NCBI GenBank assembly: GCA_037783415.1
Contig: JAZGTN010000025.1
Location: 4,960,001-5,024,000, forward strand
Length of the DNA stretch: 64,000 nt
Direction: 5' to 3'
From: Leptasterias polaris
Lineage: Eukaryota; Echinodermata; Asteroidea; Forcipulatida; Asteriidae
In this document: one piece after another, positions 42,608-55,000 of the stretch
Numbering within the stretch: the stretch's first letter is position 1
Layout: each line of letters begins with the position of its first letter
The notes under the pieces: model-generated
Databases searched by the model: none
Seen by the model: the letters and a program-made list of their open reading frames with translations, nothing else
Told to the model about the DNA's origin: nothing
Program-made: the position numbers and the translations under genes

Positions 42608-45381
42608 ATTAAAAGAAATAATTTTTGGAAATTTGTTTGAATTATGTTCACACATTTGATACAAATAGCCAATGTCAGGCATATAGTCGCGGGTGACTTG
42701 TAATGTGTTTGGACAGTTGCCATTGGTCAATGCAACAGCAATGATTGACAAATTACATAAATAAAAGATATGAGAACTGATGGGCCCAATTTCAGAAAGC
42801 TGTTAAGCATAAAATTAAGCTTAGCAAATTTATTTTTTTGAGCAAGAAACGACCGGGGTACCAGTCGCAGCATTGGTAACTGTATGGTATTATGGCTGGT
42901 TACCTATTTTCGCTGAGCAAAAGTTGTTTGTGCTTGGCATGTTTTGGGGCTTACACTAACAGGTTTTATGAAATTTGGGAAAAGGCCGAATTCTGTGGGG
43001 AATTGTATTTGTCTTGTTTTGTATCCAATTTTGATTCAAATGGAAATTTCTTTTTATTATTTCGCGCCATTGGCAGGCTTCCAATGCCCAATGTGACCGG
43101 CAATACTTCAGCCTTTTTCACTTCCCACATCTGCTGGGAATAAAAGTTTGAACTTCTTGTTTTTTTGGAGCCGCCGCTCTTTAACAATGTAAACCGACGC
43201 AGCGGAGCGCCCGACTCGCGGTCCGCCGGGACCACGGGAGTTTTTACCCGTGCCGAACTCATCTGCGGTCTGGTGATCGGAGGGAGGTAGGTTTTATTCT
43301 GAGCGAGATGTCGAAATGTAACAGTATCGTTGGATAGTTGCACCGCTAGTCGCATTTGATTAAGGATTTCTCTGGAAGAGACGAAACAGGACAAGGGGCT
43401 GTCGAAAGAGACCAATTCCCAGTCGAGACGTAACATTCCTGGGAACGAAGCGATGGTGTTTTGAATCTCTATAAAATAATGGCTAAGTCGAAGCTAAGAC
43501 CTATTTTCATCTTTTTTCAGCAGACAGGAAACTACGGACATCCATGCATGCCATCCAGCTTTTCGAGTAAACGAGTTGGATGGCACTTACGAAGCTCCGT
43601 AGAAAATACAGGTCCTCGAGGCGTTTTCCGGTTCGTGCGTAGTTTCCGTAGACTGAGGCCATCTTTCAGCACAAGCTACGCAATACACTCCTCGTTAAAT
43701 GGGAACTAGAAGACTTTTAGGGCTTCGTCATACCGGCTAGAGGGTACTTAAAAAGCCTCTGTTGGGTAAACTTTGGGTAGATGCCGCCTTCGTCCACGCA
43801 TCCCCCCTTTGTTGGTTGCGACAATTTGCAATTGCTGTTTGTTTTCATTCGCTTCTCAAGCGCACATTAGCTTTCCACTTTGTTAGAATTAACATCAACC
43901 GGGGAGAAATTATTCACTCAAATGGGTTAGAGCAAACTTTTATAATAATTATTATGGCTTCGGAATGTTTCTTTCCCCTCAAACGATTCTTTATACAAGA
44001 CAATAGTTTTTATAGTTGTGTTTTGGCGGTCTTTTTTCAATACCAGTAATGTTCGTCAAACGGAAGACAATGGCGAGGGTTCCGTCTGAGTGTTAGAGAC
44101 AGAAACTGTATGCTTTGACAGTAGCAGTAGCGGCGCCGCCAGGGCAGCGCAGTCATTCCTATTATAGCTTCCATTCAAATGTGGACCGACCGTCTGCCTT
44201 GAGGCATGGGACCTACTTTGGCTTCCCCAATGGGTGGCACAGAGGAACCAAGGGCCCCTCCTTAATTTAAAAAGCAGTGACTTGGCTCTTGGTTTACTTC
44301 TTTTTGATCTTGTGTCGACTTGTCCATATCTGTGTATACTATTATGGGGACCGAGTGAGCAAGTACCACCTGATAATTCAATCCATGAGACAAACTACTT
44401 AGGAATTCTCTTTTAGGGACGAGTTGGGGGGGGGGGGGGAGGGGGAGATCCGAAAGGATAGTCTCTCTCATGATAATGCAGAGGCTTAAAATTATGTATT
44501 GGGGTGAGGGTGGGGGGGGGGGGGGTAAATTTCCATAATATACAGGTGGATGCCCGTTGCGAGTTTCGGCTATTTAGCCAATACTAGGCCCATACAGCAC
44601 TACAATGTCTAACCGCTAGACAGCTGTAGGTATACTCTTTTAGTTTTGACCACTGTACTAGAGAGTAAATTTGGACTAACTTTGTAAATGTATTTCCAGT
44701 TTCACTGTCCTTTGCATTATCCGCAACCGAATACGTGAGCCCTACAAATGTGTCCCGGAACCTGAAACGGGGAAACTCTTTTGATTGGGTCCCTAGTATA
44801 AAATGTCCATCCATACAATCGGACTACAAAGCACGGTGCTTTCACAGGACAAGTCGTAAAACTCTATGGCCCCAGCAAAACCCAAGAGACCAATTCAGTC
44901 AAATTTGTTCCCCGTTCAAAATACGATCTCAGGTACAATGACTACAGCCGCCATTCCACTTTCAGACACGTCTTATGAAAAGACACTCTCCCAAGCTGCT
45001 GTCCTAAACCCCGTGTGGCGACAGCGACGCCTAAGCTTCAGACACCTACCCCGCCACGCCCGGACAATTAAGAAACGTTTAGTTGTAACCGATGCTGTTT
45101 TGACTCCGGGCAAGATAAAGGCTTCGATTTAACCAACAAAACTTTCCGGGAGCCTTTGCTGGTGCTTTGGAATTTAACACAAAGCACTAAAGAGTGGTGT
45201 CTGAATAAGTTGTAGGAGCACTATTCTTTGAGTGGTTCTGTAAGTGGCTTCTATGCGATAGGCTGACAAAAAGTTCAGTGCCTGCCGGTGAAGCTTGGCA
45301 CTTTATACACATTATACATTGTATGTCCCGTGCCACTATGTGGGAATTCCCCAGCGTACAGAGTTCCCCCTTCATTTCCCC

Positions 45382-45712
45382 TTAAAGAGAGGCTATACCT
45401 TTGGCAATTACTCCAAAAATAACAACCATAAAATCTTACTTGGTAAATAGCACTGGAGAGCTGTTGATATTAAACAAATTGTTTAAAACGACACCCTTTG
45501 AAGTAACGTAGTTTTAGAGAAAGACTTCAGACATGAAGCCTTTCTCAGCCATCTGGAAGCACACAATTCTATGCAACGAGGGTGTTTTTCTGTCATTATT
45601 TTCTTGCCCCTTCGATGACCAATTGAGCAACAACTTTTCACCGATGTGTTATTTTATGCACATGTTGCGATACAGTGAGGATTCTTGTATTTGACATTAC
45701 CAAAGGTATAAC
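45382..45712 (-). mobile_element. TTAA-type MITE, family A relative, reverse
   Basis: Begins TTAA then caattactcc, and contains ggtgtttttctgtcatt, the reverse complement of the family interior. The far end has decayed. Confidence 0.65.
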
Positions 45713-47124
45713 ACAAAATTATACCTTGCTCCTCCCCCCAAAAAAAATAAAAATAAATAAATAAATAAATAAAAAACTTAATATGACTCCCTATATAGCA
45801 ATTTCACTTTGAGATATCGTCAGTCACTATTTTACTTTATTTTTTCTTTCTTTGATAAAACTAAAGAACGTTGTACCGATTGAATTAAAGTCAGGTTTCA
45901 CAACGCCAAACCACCTGATCTCAACGTTATTGGTAAAATGATCTCACGACAGAAACCAAATTAAGCTTTCAAAACTTCAAAGAAAGCGCCTAATCGTGAA
46001 TTGCACCGGCTTACCCTAGACCCAAAGCTCAAGGGATCTTTCTGGACTTTTCTAGAATTGAAAATATTAAAAAATAAATCTTTATCCAAGAGCTTCCGGC
46101 GAAGCAATAATTTCCAAAACTACTGTTTTCTTTCAGGAATTTGTTGTTGAACAACCTCGCCACATGTTTTAAACTTCATTTGTCAAAATGCTTTATCAAC
46201 CATTTCACCACAAAACAAATTCTTTGTAAGGTTTCAAAGACGCCGCCATTTTGTTTTGCCTTTTTGCAATGACGCCTTTTTCTGTTTTGTTGAAAACTAG
46301 TCGGTTGAAACAACCATTTCCTGCGACAGTGCACGTAGTCTTATTATAGCGTGACTATTTGTTTCCATTCTGGGTATTTCATTTTAATGCAAAATCAAGA
46401 TGCAGAACTGACATTTTGATTTGAATTTGACCAACCGTTCACATCAATCTGATTGTTAAACATTTCGCAACATTACCAAAAACATTCAGAACTTCAACCC
46501 AAAGGGTGACCTTCATTCTCCAACGAAACAATTTCCGTTTTATAAAAGTTCGTGTAGGGACTCGAGTTTCTTCCACTTGCAACCATATTGACTTGACCAA
46601 TGTTTATTCCAAACGCTCTCCATAGAAATATTTGTCCAAATTGTTATATCAACAAGTTATAATAGCACTAAAGCATTAGTTAAATATGTATCACAAATAT
46701 AACTTATACTATACAAATACGGCATGACAATGGGGTATTCTAGAGGTATTTGTGTACTATTCCAGGTCTTTTGTCGGTCTCTCTAAGTCACACCTGAGAG
46801 GACACAGGTGCATGCGGCACTCTGGAGAAAGATTTTTGACGTTTCCATTGTTTTCCTCTTTAGGGATACACTCAAATAATTCCATAGAAATTGTGCTTTG
46901 TTAAGGGAAAGCGTGGACTAGATAAAGAACCATAATAAACGGTTCTTTTTGTCAAAAAGTCATAACAAATTGTATTGGATAATTTTGATTTTGTGTTGAA
47001 CAAAGGTAGAATGGGTTGACGACGTTTATAACTGGCTGATACTAAGCGCTTACAAGTCGTACTAAGCTAAGCATGAATGCACCCCAAAAAGGTGCGTAAT
47101 ATGGGCATGTAAGACATTACACTC

Positions 47125-47240
47125 AAAACTCCTGGGTCATAATTGACCAGGTTGCGGGTCCCGGAGGCCTGACCCATTCCTGGGCCAGTGTGACCCAGAA
47201 TCTGTGTCAAAATGGCAGAAAATGGGTCAAGCAGAATCTG
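47125..47240 (+). repeat. TGACCC/GGGTCA-rich repeat, copy 3
   Basis: Contains aaactcctgggtcataattg, cctgacccattcctgggcca and gtgacccagaatctg. Confidence 0.68.
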
Positions 47241-48354
47241 AGCAAAAAAATCTCGCTTTTTTTTCTTCTTGTTTTTGATTTGTTTTACTTTTTCATTATT
47301 GGATTTTACTGTATGGTTTTACACTTATTTAATAATGTTGATAACTGATATATACTGGTTCACCTGATTTCTGTTTGTAACTTTCAAACTTCCAAAATAG
47401 ACGCGCAGGGCACAAATACATAAACTCTTTTTCAAATTTGATAAGCAGTTAGCTCGTTTCTCTGGAACAAAATGGCTCTGTTTCAACTGTGATTGTTACA
47501 AGACGAAAAAGAGTCGCCGAATGTTTTTCTCTTGTTCCATATAATTTGAATTCTGTTGAGACATTCTGCCAATGTTTGATTTATTATACATGGAGGTTAC
47601 CGGGCTAGTATAAATGTGAACGTGTTTACCTAATTCCTTCAGGCACCGGAAAATACTCAGAACCTTTATCGTATGGTATTGGATTCCCTCCAAGCTTTCC
47701 CTCCAAGCTAGCATTCCATTTTATTTCGGCACCCACGCTTTCGCAAGAAGATGTCTGTGGAATTCCAATCTGAGGATTTAGCCTGAAAATATAAACGGAC
47801 GTGAACACTATAAACTGAATTCGGGATCTCCAGTCAGGAAAAAGTGAAGAGCACGAAAGGCCAATCTACTCTATCAAGTCCATTGAAACTGAATAAATAA
47901 AGGCGCATGCCTGTCGTTCATACGAGGTTTTGATTGGTTACTGGCCTGACAGTGATTTTATAGTGGTGCGTTGATTGGCTAAGACGCCAGAGCTATTATC
48001 GCCTCATTGCGCATGAGCCTGAGAAAACCCCGGATTGTCGGTGTTTCCTTTGAACACGAGCCGAACGGCGAGTTTCAAATGGGCGCTTGCTTTGTTTGTT
48101 TTCCCGGACTTTGGGCAATTCCTTTGATGAGCCGCCGGTCTTTGGTCCTTTTGTCCACCCACCGATGGCTGAACTCATTAATTTTGTCATTTATTATTTT
48201 ACCTTGCCGTGCCGTGCATTACATGCTCTGTAATACTAATTCCTTGCCTGGTGTTTTAAACGTGCTAGACTAGAAGCAAGGCAGAGCTGGTTGACAGTAG
48301 TGTTGAAGTTTCCACCGGAGTAGGAAGTTAGTTTACCTCAATCCCGTAGGATAA

Positions 48355-48360
48355 TATAAA
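48355..48360 (+). promoter_or_regulatory. Possible TATA box for the caspase-fold-like gene
   Basis: tataaa about 175 bp before the ATG; the only TATA-like site I saw close upstream. Weak evidence in AT-rich DNA. Confidence 0.25.
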
Positions 48361-48532
48361 CTTGTTCTCGGAGAGAAAACAAAAACACTGAAGTTACAAC
48401 TTGAAAATAAAGTTTACCAACGAGCTGCCCTTTTTGTTTTTGTAGTGGAACGCACGAGGATTTTTAGTCATAACAAAACTTGTGCTTTGGACACATTTTG
48501 TAGGTCAGCTTTAATTTTTGCAAGTGAACATT

Positions 48533-49049
48533 ATGAAGGACGCAGTTATGGAGTGCTTACGATGTATTCTTGCGTTAGTTTGTGTGAGTTTTGTACTTGT
48601 GGAGCAGAGTGAGGCATTGATTGACAACTCATTCCGCTCGTCATCATTGGAGTCATCTTCCTCTTCAACAACAATACGGATGACAACATCATTATCCTCG
48701 ACCCCACTTGTTCTACCGGACCCGCGGCTGTCCCACTGGACCAGAGCTGCAAGCGACTACCTCCGTAGTCTGGACTGCACCACCGTGACATTCACCTCAC
48801 AGACCGAGTGTCAAAAACTCCAGTCCCTCGACACCAGGCAGATGAATGTGTACCTTGCAGGTCCTCGTAGCAGACATACCCTGGTAGCGGTACTACCGGA
48901 CGGTGGGCTGAGTAGGGGAAAGAGTCACGATGCTGTCCTGGTAATTGACCCTTATCCCGCGGCCGCATTTGGTCATCTCGTCATCGTTTTCTCGTTGGAT
49001 TTGGATACAGACTGGGAAGAATGCAGACATCGTCTGGGATGGTATATTG
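48533..49049 (+). CDS. Caspase-fold-like gene exon 1: signal peptide and N-terminal region
   Basis: Residues 1-172 plus one base of Gly173. Encodes the signal peptide, the Ser-rich linker and a segment with DAVLVIDPYPAAAFGHLVIV. Donor gtaagt. Confidence 0.75.
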
Positions 49050-52000
49050 GTAAGTATTTCTACAGATTGAGCTTTCCTAAGAGTCTGAGAGTTTTGACAC
49101 GTATTACAACAGTAAAATTATACCCCTCTTTTCCCAAACCACACTGCAACCTTGGCTTGATATCAAAGATTAAATAATGTGGTTCGAACTTTTAACATTG
49201 TGATGTACATAGTCCGATCAAAGAGCTAACATTATACGTACCCCATCACCATTCATACACAATATGGGAACAATATCACGACGGATTATCACATACCCAT
49301 CCACCGTAGCGAGATACTAACAATTTCTGTCATAAAAGTTCACAGTTCTTTCAATCTATCCTTTTTCATTCAAAACAAACAGGCTCATAAAACACATACA
49401 CACCATTAATATCCTTTATATCACCCGTGTATTTTCTGTATGACAAGGTCTTATGGGGCTTTAACGTGTCACTGTACGTTGACATTGGCATACCGTCATA
49501 CAGGGATGGCATGTGGTCTAAATTTAGCATCTCAACCCGTGATGGAATGGCAGTGTGTGTTGTACCTATAGGCCTTGGGGGTTATTTACACGATTTCAAG
49601 TCTGCATTTTGGATTTGGGTTGGCACGCAATGCTAAATAACGCTTTTAGTTTTAATTCACATATTTGGGTTTCTTGCGGGTGTCCTCGCACTGTCGCAGC
49701 TTACGTTTGTACAAGGATGTAGCATGATCTTCCACCAGGCTGTTTTACACAAAAGGCAGTGGTTTAGGGTTATTTGAGGGAAAGCAAATTAGGTGGAGTT
49801 AACTGTTAGGTTGACAGTATGATGGAGCGGCACCCAACATAGCTGGAAGCAAATTTCACCAAAGACCTCTCAACAAGAAAGTGAACACTTTTAGCCGTTT
49901 TATCCTTAGATCAATTCAATTACATTTTTACTCTTCAGTAATTAGGCCTATGTTTTTCTCTTTTGACTTTAAGGTTTAGGCCTATAATGTATTTATGAAT
50001 TTTTACTCCGACCAACTTGTTACAATTCATTTTCTTAATTTATTTAATATGTCAAAACTATTGTTCCCGCTTGCTTTTGACAAGTTAGTGTCAGTTTTCG
50101 TTTTACTGTGTTCAGCGCCTTAGCTTAGAGCATGCCTGCATGATTAGGGCGCTTTATAAGTGTTGGTATTATTATGTAAAAAAATCCACATTTATAAATC
50201 TCTGCCGTGCCCTTTGGGCAGTTTCATAATGGTTTTGTTTAATACTTTAACTCAAATTCATTAAAAGATTCTGTACTTTTTAACGTTTGACCTTGTATTG
50301 GCCTTAATCTTCAAATCATTAGTAAAGTATTTTATTTATTAGACTGTCCAATGGGGGGTAAAATAGCTTGTCTTATCGAGAAATTGTATTTGACATACTG
50401 TACCTCAGAAAGAAAATAAGTGATAAGCGAGTGAATTCATCTTTAAAATGGAATACAAAATCAGCCCTCTCGTGACAATCATATTCATTTCCTCAGCTTC
50501 AGTGACATAGTCTATATTACGTAATCTACAAAGAAGCTTGTGAGAGATTTTGATGTTATGATAAACATCGACCCCGAAAATATCACCTATTTAAAGTTCC
50601 ACCTTGACTGATTTCTTGGTAATAACCTAGATTTCCTAATCTTCATCGTCGATATAGATTCAAGAGACACTATACCAAAACTGGGGCTTGGAAATCAACA
50701 AGGGATAATCTCTTTGCTTGTAGTAGATAATCTCGTTTTGCTAATCCGCGAACATAAAGTCTTTGTTTCTACATCAGATAGTGCAGGACACATGTGGACT
50801 AGTAGAGTTGTGCGGCGCGGAAACACGTGCCACAGTGTAGCGATTTAAATTGTGGGGGGGGGGGGGGAAATATGCGGTTAAAAATTGTGATGCTTATTTA
50901 TGAGTAGAAGATTTGTAAACATAAAAACGTCTGCCTAGTCTTGTTTTTTATGTGGCGGGAGTTGCTACAGAGTACAGACTTTCAATAACATGTATTTCAT
51001 GTTAAATTGTCTTGGCAAGATGCCTCTTTTGCGAGTACAGTCTTCCAAAGTATCGGGGTTTTTTTCCACTGGCCTTGTTACAATTTCTGGCTGAATTGTT
51101 ACTTGTGATAGTATTGAATTTACTCCGTTGTGGTGTCGGCTCTTATGAAGTCATTCTTCTCATTGTTAAAGTTGCGTATTCAAGCCATTCATACCGGCAT
51201 GTTTTACCCCAGTCGTACAACTCTACTGATTTCCGCGTTATTGGGCATTTCGACAAGTGAAGATTGTTCAAGTACAGAGACTGTGATTGCCGGCGGTGTG
51301 TTGCCTTTGATCTAGCAGGCTGTCAACCACTCAAGTCTCCCGTGACAATCTCTGAATGACGGCATGCTACCCGCTTGAGTAAATCTTCTGCCGTCAACCG
51401 AAGATCCCACCAGCAAGTCTGTCAATTGAATGGGAAGGGTTACCACCATGCATTATCTTGTGCCGTTCCCAATTGTATAGACTTGTTGACAAGTCGTTAA
51501 TGATGGTCGCGGTGAGTGGAGTCGCGTGTAGTGCTGTAGCCTAATAAAAAATGTTCTCGCGAGATCACTGCTCTCGCGCGAAGTTGCTGGCTGCCGACTC
51601 TTCGTCATTAACCAGTCTTGAGAGCAGTAATCTCGCACAGAGCAGCCCTCTCGCGGGATATTGCGAGAAAGCCGTTCCGCTATCACCGCGACAGACATTT
51701 AACGACTTGTCCACAAGTCTACCAATTGTACAAAGCAAATTTCCAATGAACAGGAAACCAACACTGATGTCTCAGTTTTTCTAAACCTTGGCATTTTGGT
51801 TCATAATTCAAAGCAGTGACATTTAACGAAATGCAGCTTGATTGTTGTCGTTATAATGTTCGGCTCCCACGCATTTTCTAGCGATACAAATGAGATTTCA
51901 ACTTGCACAAGTCTAATTCACGTCTCAGATCCGACAACTTTTCAAACCATAAATAAAAATAATATTCAACTCTCGTCAGTTTTGTGATGTAACTGTTACG

Positions 52001-55000
52001 GAGGGTCGCGATGGTGGCAATTAAGAATATTTCAGTGTCGTTCAGTTCGCATTTATTAGTGTGGCTCACTGCGACGTGAATTTCAGCACTACGCGAGGAG
52101 CCTAGACCAGACGGGCCGCTAGGTGACAGGCCATACGCCAGCACAATTCTGTGTTGTCGTATTCCAGAGCATGTGGTACCTCTGTGGTTTTACCTTTAAA
52201 CATTCGAAATGTATAACTCGTTTGATTCAAATAAAAGAACTTGACAAATCGTCAAAGATGAGAAAACAGCAGTTCAATAAGAGTGCAAAAGAAGGGGTAA
52301 CATACCACTAAGTACACTAACCCAAACAACGTACATTAAAGCGGTTTTCCCAAAGGAAAGACAAACAAACACTAGCCCGATGGTGACGTTGAAACTCTGT
52401 CATCACCGGGCGACAGCCAGCCGGAGCGGCCCGACCTGACCCCGCAATGGGGGTTCACGGAGCGGAAGCCGGGGGTCGAGGGCCGTGAGTGGTTACGACG
52501 TGACGTTCCTTTCCCCTTAACAACACGAGCATCAGAAGAGTTACGTACAACAATCTTTAAGGTCATTTGGGGACACTTAGCATCTTTCAACACGAAGGTG
52601 CGATTACAAAATACCAAAATGTTATGCTGAATAGTGGAACGTGCGAAAACGTGTATAATGAGCTTGAAGTACAGTAGCTTTAAAGGCAGAGTAATTGTCG
52701 ATTTCACAAAGCACTAAGATTCATCTTAAAATGAGTTATCAGTATTACCATAGTGATTTGTATTGTGACATCACTCTTTGCTAAGCAACTGCGATGGATT
52801 TGCAGTTACGATCAATCTTAACTCTTTGTGAAATCGAGCCCAGTATCCTCAATTGGTGCATCCCAACATATGCATAAAATAACAAACCTGTAAACGTTGG
52901 AGCTCAACTGGTCATCGAAGTTGCCAGAAAATAGTGAAAGAAAAAACGACCTTGTTGCATAGAATAATGAAATTTCAGATGCATGAGAAAGGCTTCATGC
53001 CTAAAACCTTTCACAAATTCAATTTTATTGGTGAAAAATTACCCGTTTCTCTAAAACTACACTTCTTCAAAGGGGTCATTTCTAACACCGATATGAACAG
53101 CTCTCCAAAGGTACACCCTCCCTTTAAAATAAAGTCCAGGGTGGATTCATTCATGGTTAGTCACAATACGTACGTGCCAGTGATTTTACGTGTTGAACCG
53201 CGGTACAACTAAATTAAAGTAACCAAAAATTGATAATCACCTACCACCTAATCAAAGATGCTTGCGTAACACCAACAGTTTTTAATTGGAATTAATTATT
53301 TCACTCGTAAATTAGGCCAATGTTATACTCCCATTTCTGAGGGATTGTTTTTATGAAAAAGATAAGACAGTGATTTCTGCAAAATGGAATCTTGCAATTA
53401 TGTGCAACATACAACCTTCGCATACACTAGACAATCTAGACAGACATTAGCCCTTCTTTACTAAAGTGATTAAGAAATACCCCCACCTCACACAATGTAT
53501 AGCCCCACCCCTTTAACTCGCAGCCGATCCTCAAAATCTCGTTCACTTGTTTAAAACGTGGATTGGTTTCAAAACAATACGCAACTTTTTGCATTCCATG
53601 TGATAAGGCAACTTCAAATAAATATTACGGCAGTCGTATAAATAGGCGATACGGGGACTGGGGCCAGATTAGTCTTGGCCCAAGACGTCAGTGATCGATA
53701 GTGGATAGTGTGGCGCGTTGTAACCGAGCGCATTACACTATCCACTATCGATCACTGACGTCTTGGGCCAAGACTAGGGCCAGATACGCTCTGGTGGCTA
53801 GACAATCCCATACAATAACAAACAAACAACCAACCCCCTTCAAACTTTAAAACCTATAGTCTCCTATGAATTCTGCCATTGAGCTCTATGGTTCTGCGGT
53901 GGTGGGCAATTTCACGGAATCGCCCATTTCACACCTGGTTTCTAAGCACACATGTTATTATACCACTAGTTGATAGCCCCTCTATTACACCATTGGCTCC
54001 TGTACAAAAGATCAAAGGGCCCAGCCGACAGTGTTATGGCACCATAACAAAAGTAGGGGTACTGTTGTTTGTCAACAAGCTTCCCGCCCCTTCGGGTTAG
54101 GAGTGGTAGACATCTCTGAATGACATTGCGGCATACCTACCCCTATTGTTTTACAGTCACCGCCGGGTGTCAATGTCGGCCCCAAGTGGTGGAGGTAACC
54201 GATAGCCCAACAGGGGTGGAGCGGTCTTTCTTGTAGAGAGTGAAGTCGTAAACAATTCAAATTCTTTGAGATCAGAAGGTTGCACGCGGGAGGGGGGGGG
54301 GGGGGGGGGGGGTGAGGCTGAGAGAAGTAGGGGGGAAAACTTTGGATAAGGCGCATAAAGACCACTCAGCCCCATGGTTTGAATATCCAAGAAGGAAATG
54401 ACTAATAACCTTTTGTTTTTGCCTTCTCCTTTTCCCACACAGTTATCCACTTTATTAGTCTGCCCTTCATTGTATTAACTAATTATTTACCTCTCTTCTA
54501 ACCTTCCATTTTGTCCTTTGTGTTCCCAACTTCTAGTGGTCAAGCTACCCCTTCCCTTCATAACCCCCCCCCCCCCCTTTGTCTTCATAATCCCTGCTTA
54601 CCCCCCTGCCTTCTCTGAATGCTTTCTGCTTTTCGCCCTCCACTCTGTCTATTCATAGAGAAAGGAGTCCTTTCTCTATGGTCTATTCATGTATTTCCAC
54701 TTGACTACTCTTGCAACTCTTGTCTGCTTGTATGTGTGTTGTGTGTTGTCATTTAGCCTTCGAGAAAGACTCTGCTAGGGTCGAAACGTCAGGCCACTAA
54801 CTTATTTTTTGCATTTATACCACAGGTCCTTTTAGTTGGTAAGCAGTTTGCAACAGCTAATTCTATTTTCTCAGAAGTAGGGGGGTTAAGACAATTTCAA
54901 TAACTTCGGAGTGTTAAATTCTGCTGGCTGAAAATGTATTTGTTGTAGATAAAAATTATAAATTTTTGTTCACCACCAGGTGATGGAGAGTGTATTCAGA

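Larger units (their letters stand above)
40799..48532. other. Intergenic, repeat-bearing, no supported gene
   Basis: Includes (atc)n at 41222-41242, family B and A MITEs, a GC-rich block at about 43160-43290 within a 156-codon minus frame (42966-43436), and an 88-codon plus frame (44866-45132). Neither frame has recognisable domains. Confidence 0.45.

Noticed and set aside
42966..43436. 156-codon minus-strand open frame
   Set aside because: Longest frame in the intergenic region, but it has no recognisable domain, overlaps a GC-rich block and has an irregular composition; chance is more likely.
44866..45132. 88-codon plus-strand frame with basic composition
   Set aside because: Starts near an ATG but no family, no splice context, no neighbouring exons.
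48007..48273. 88-codon frame upstream of the secreted gene
   Set aside because: No domain, and it starts without an ATG; probably 5' flank.
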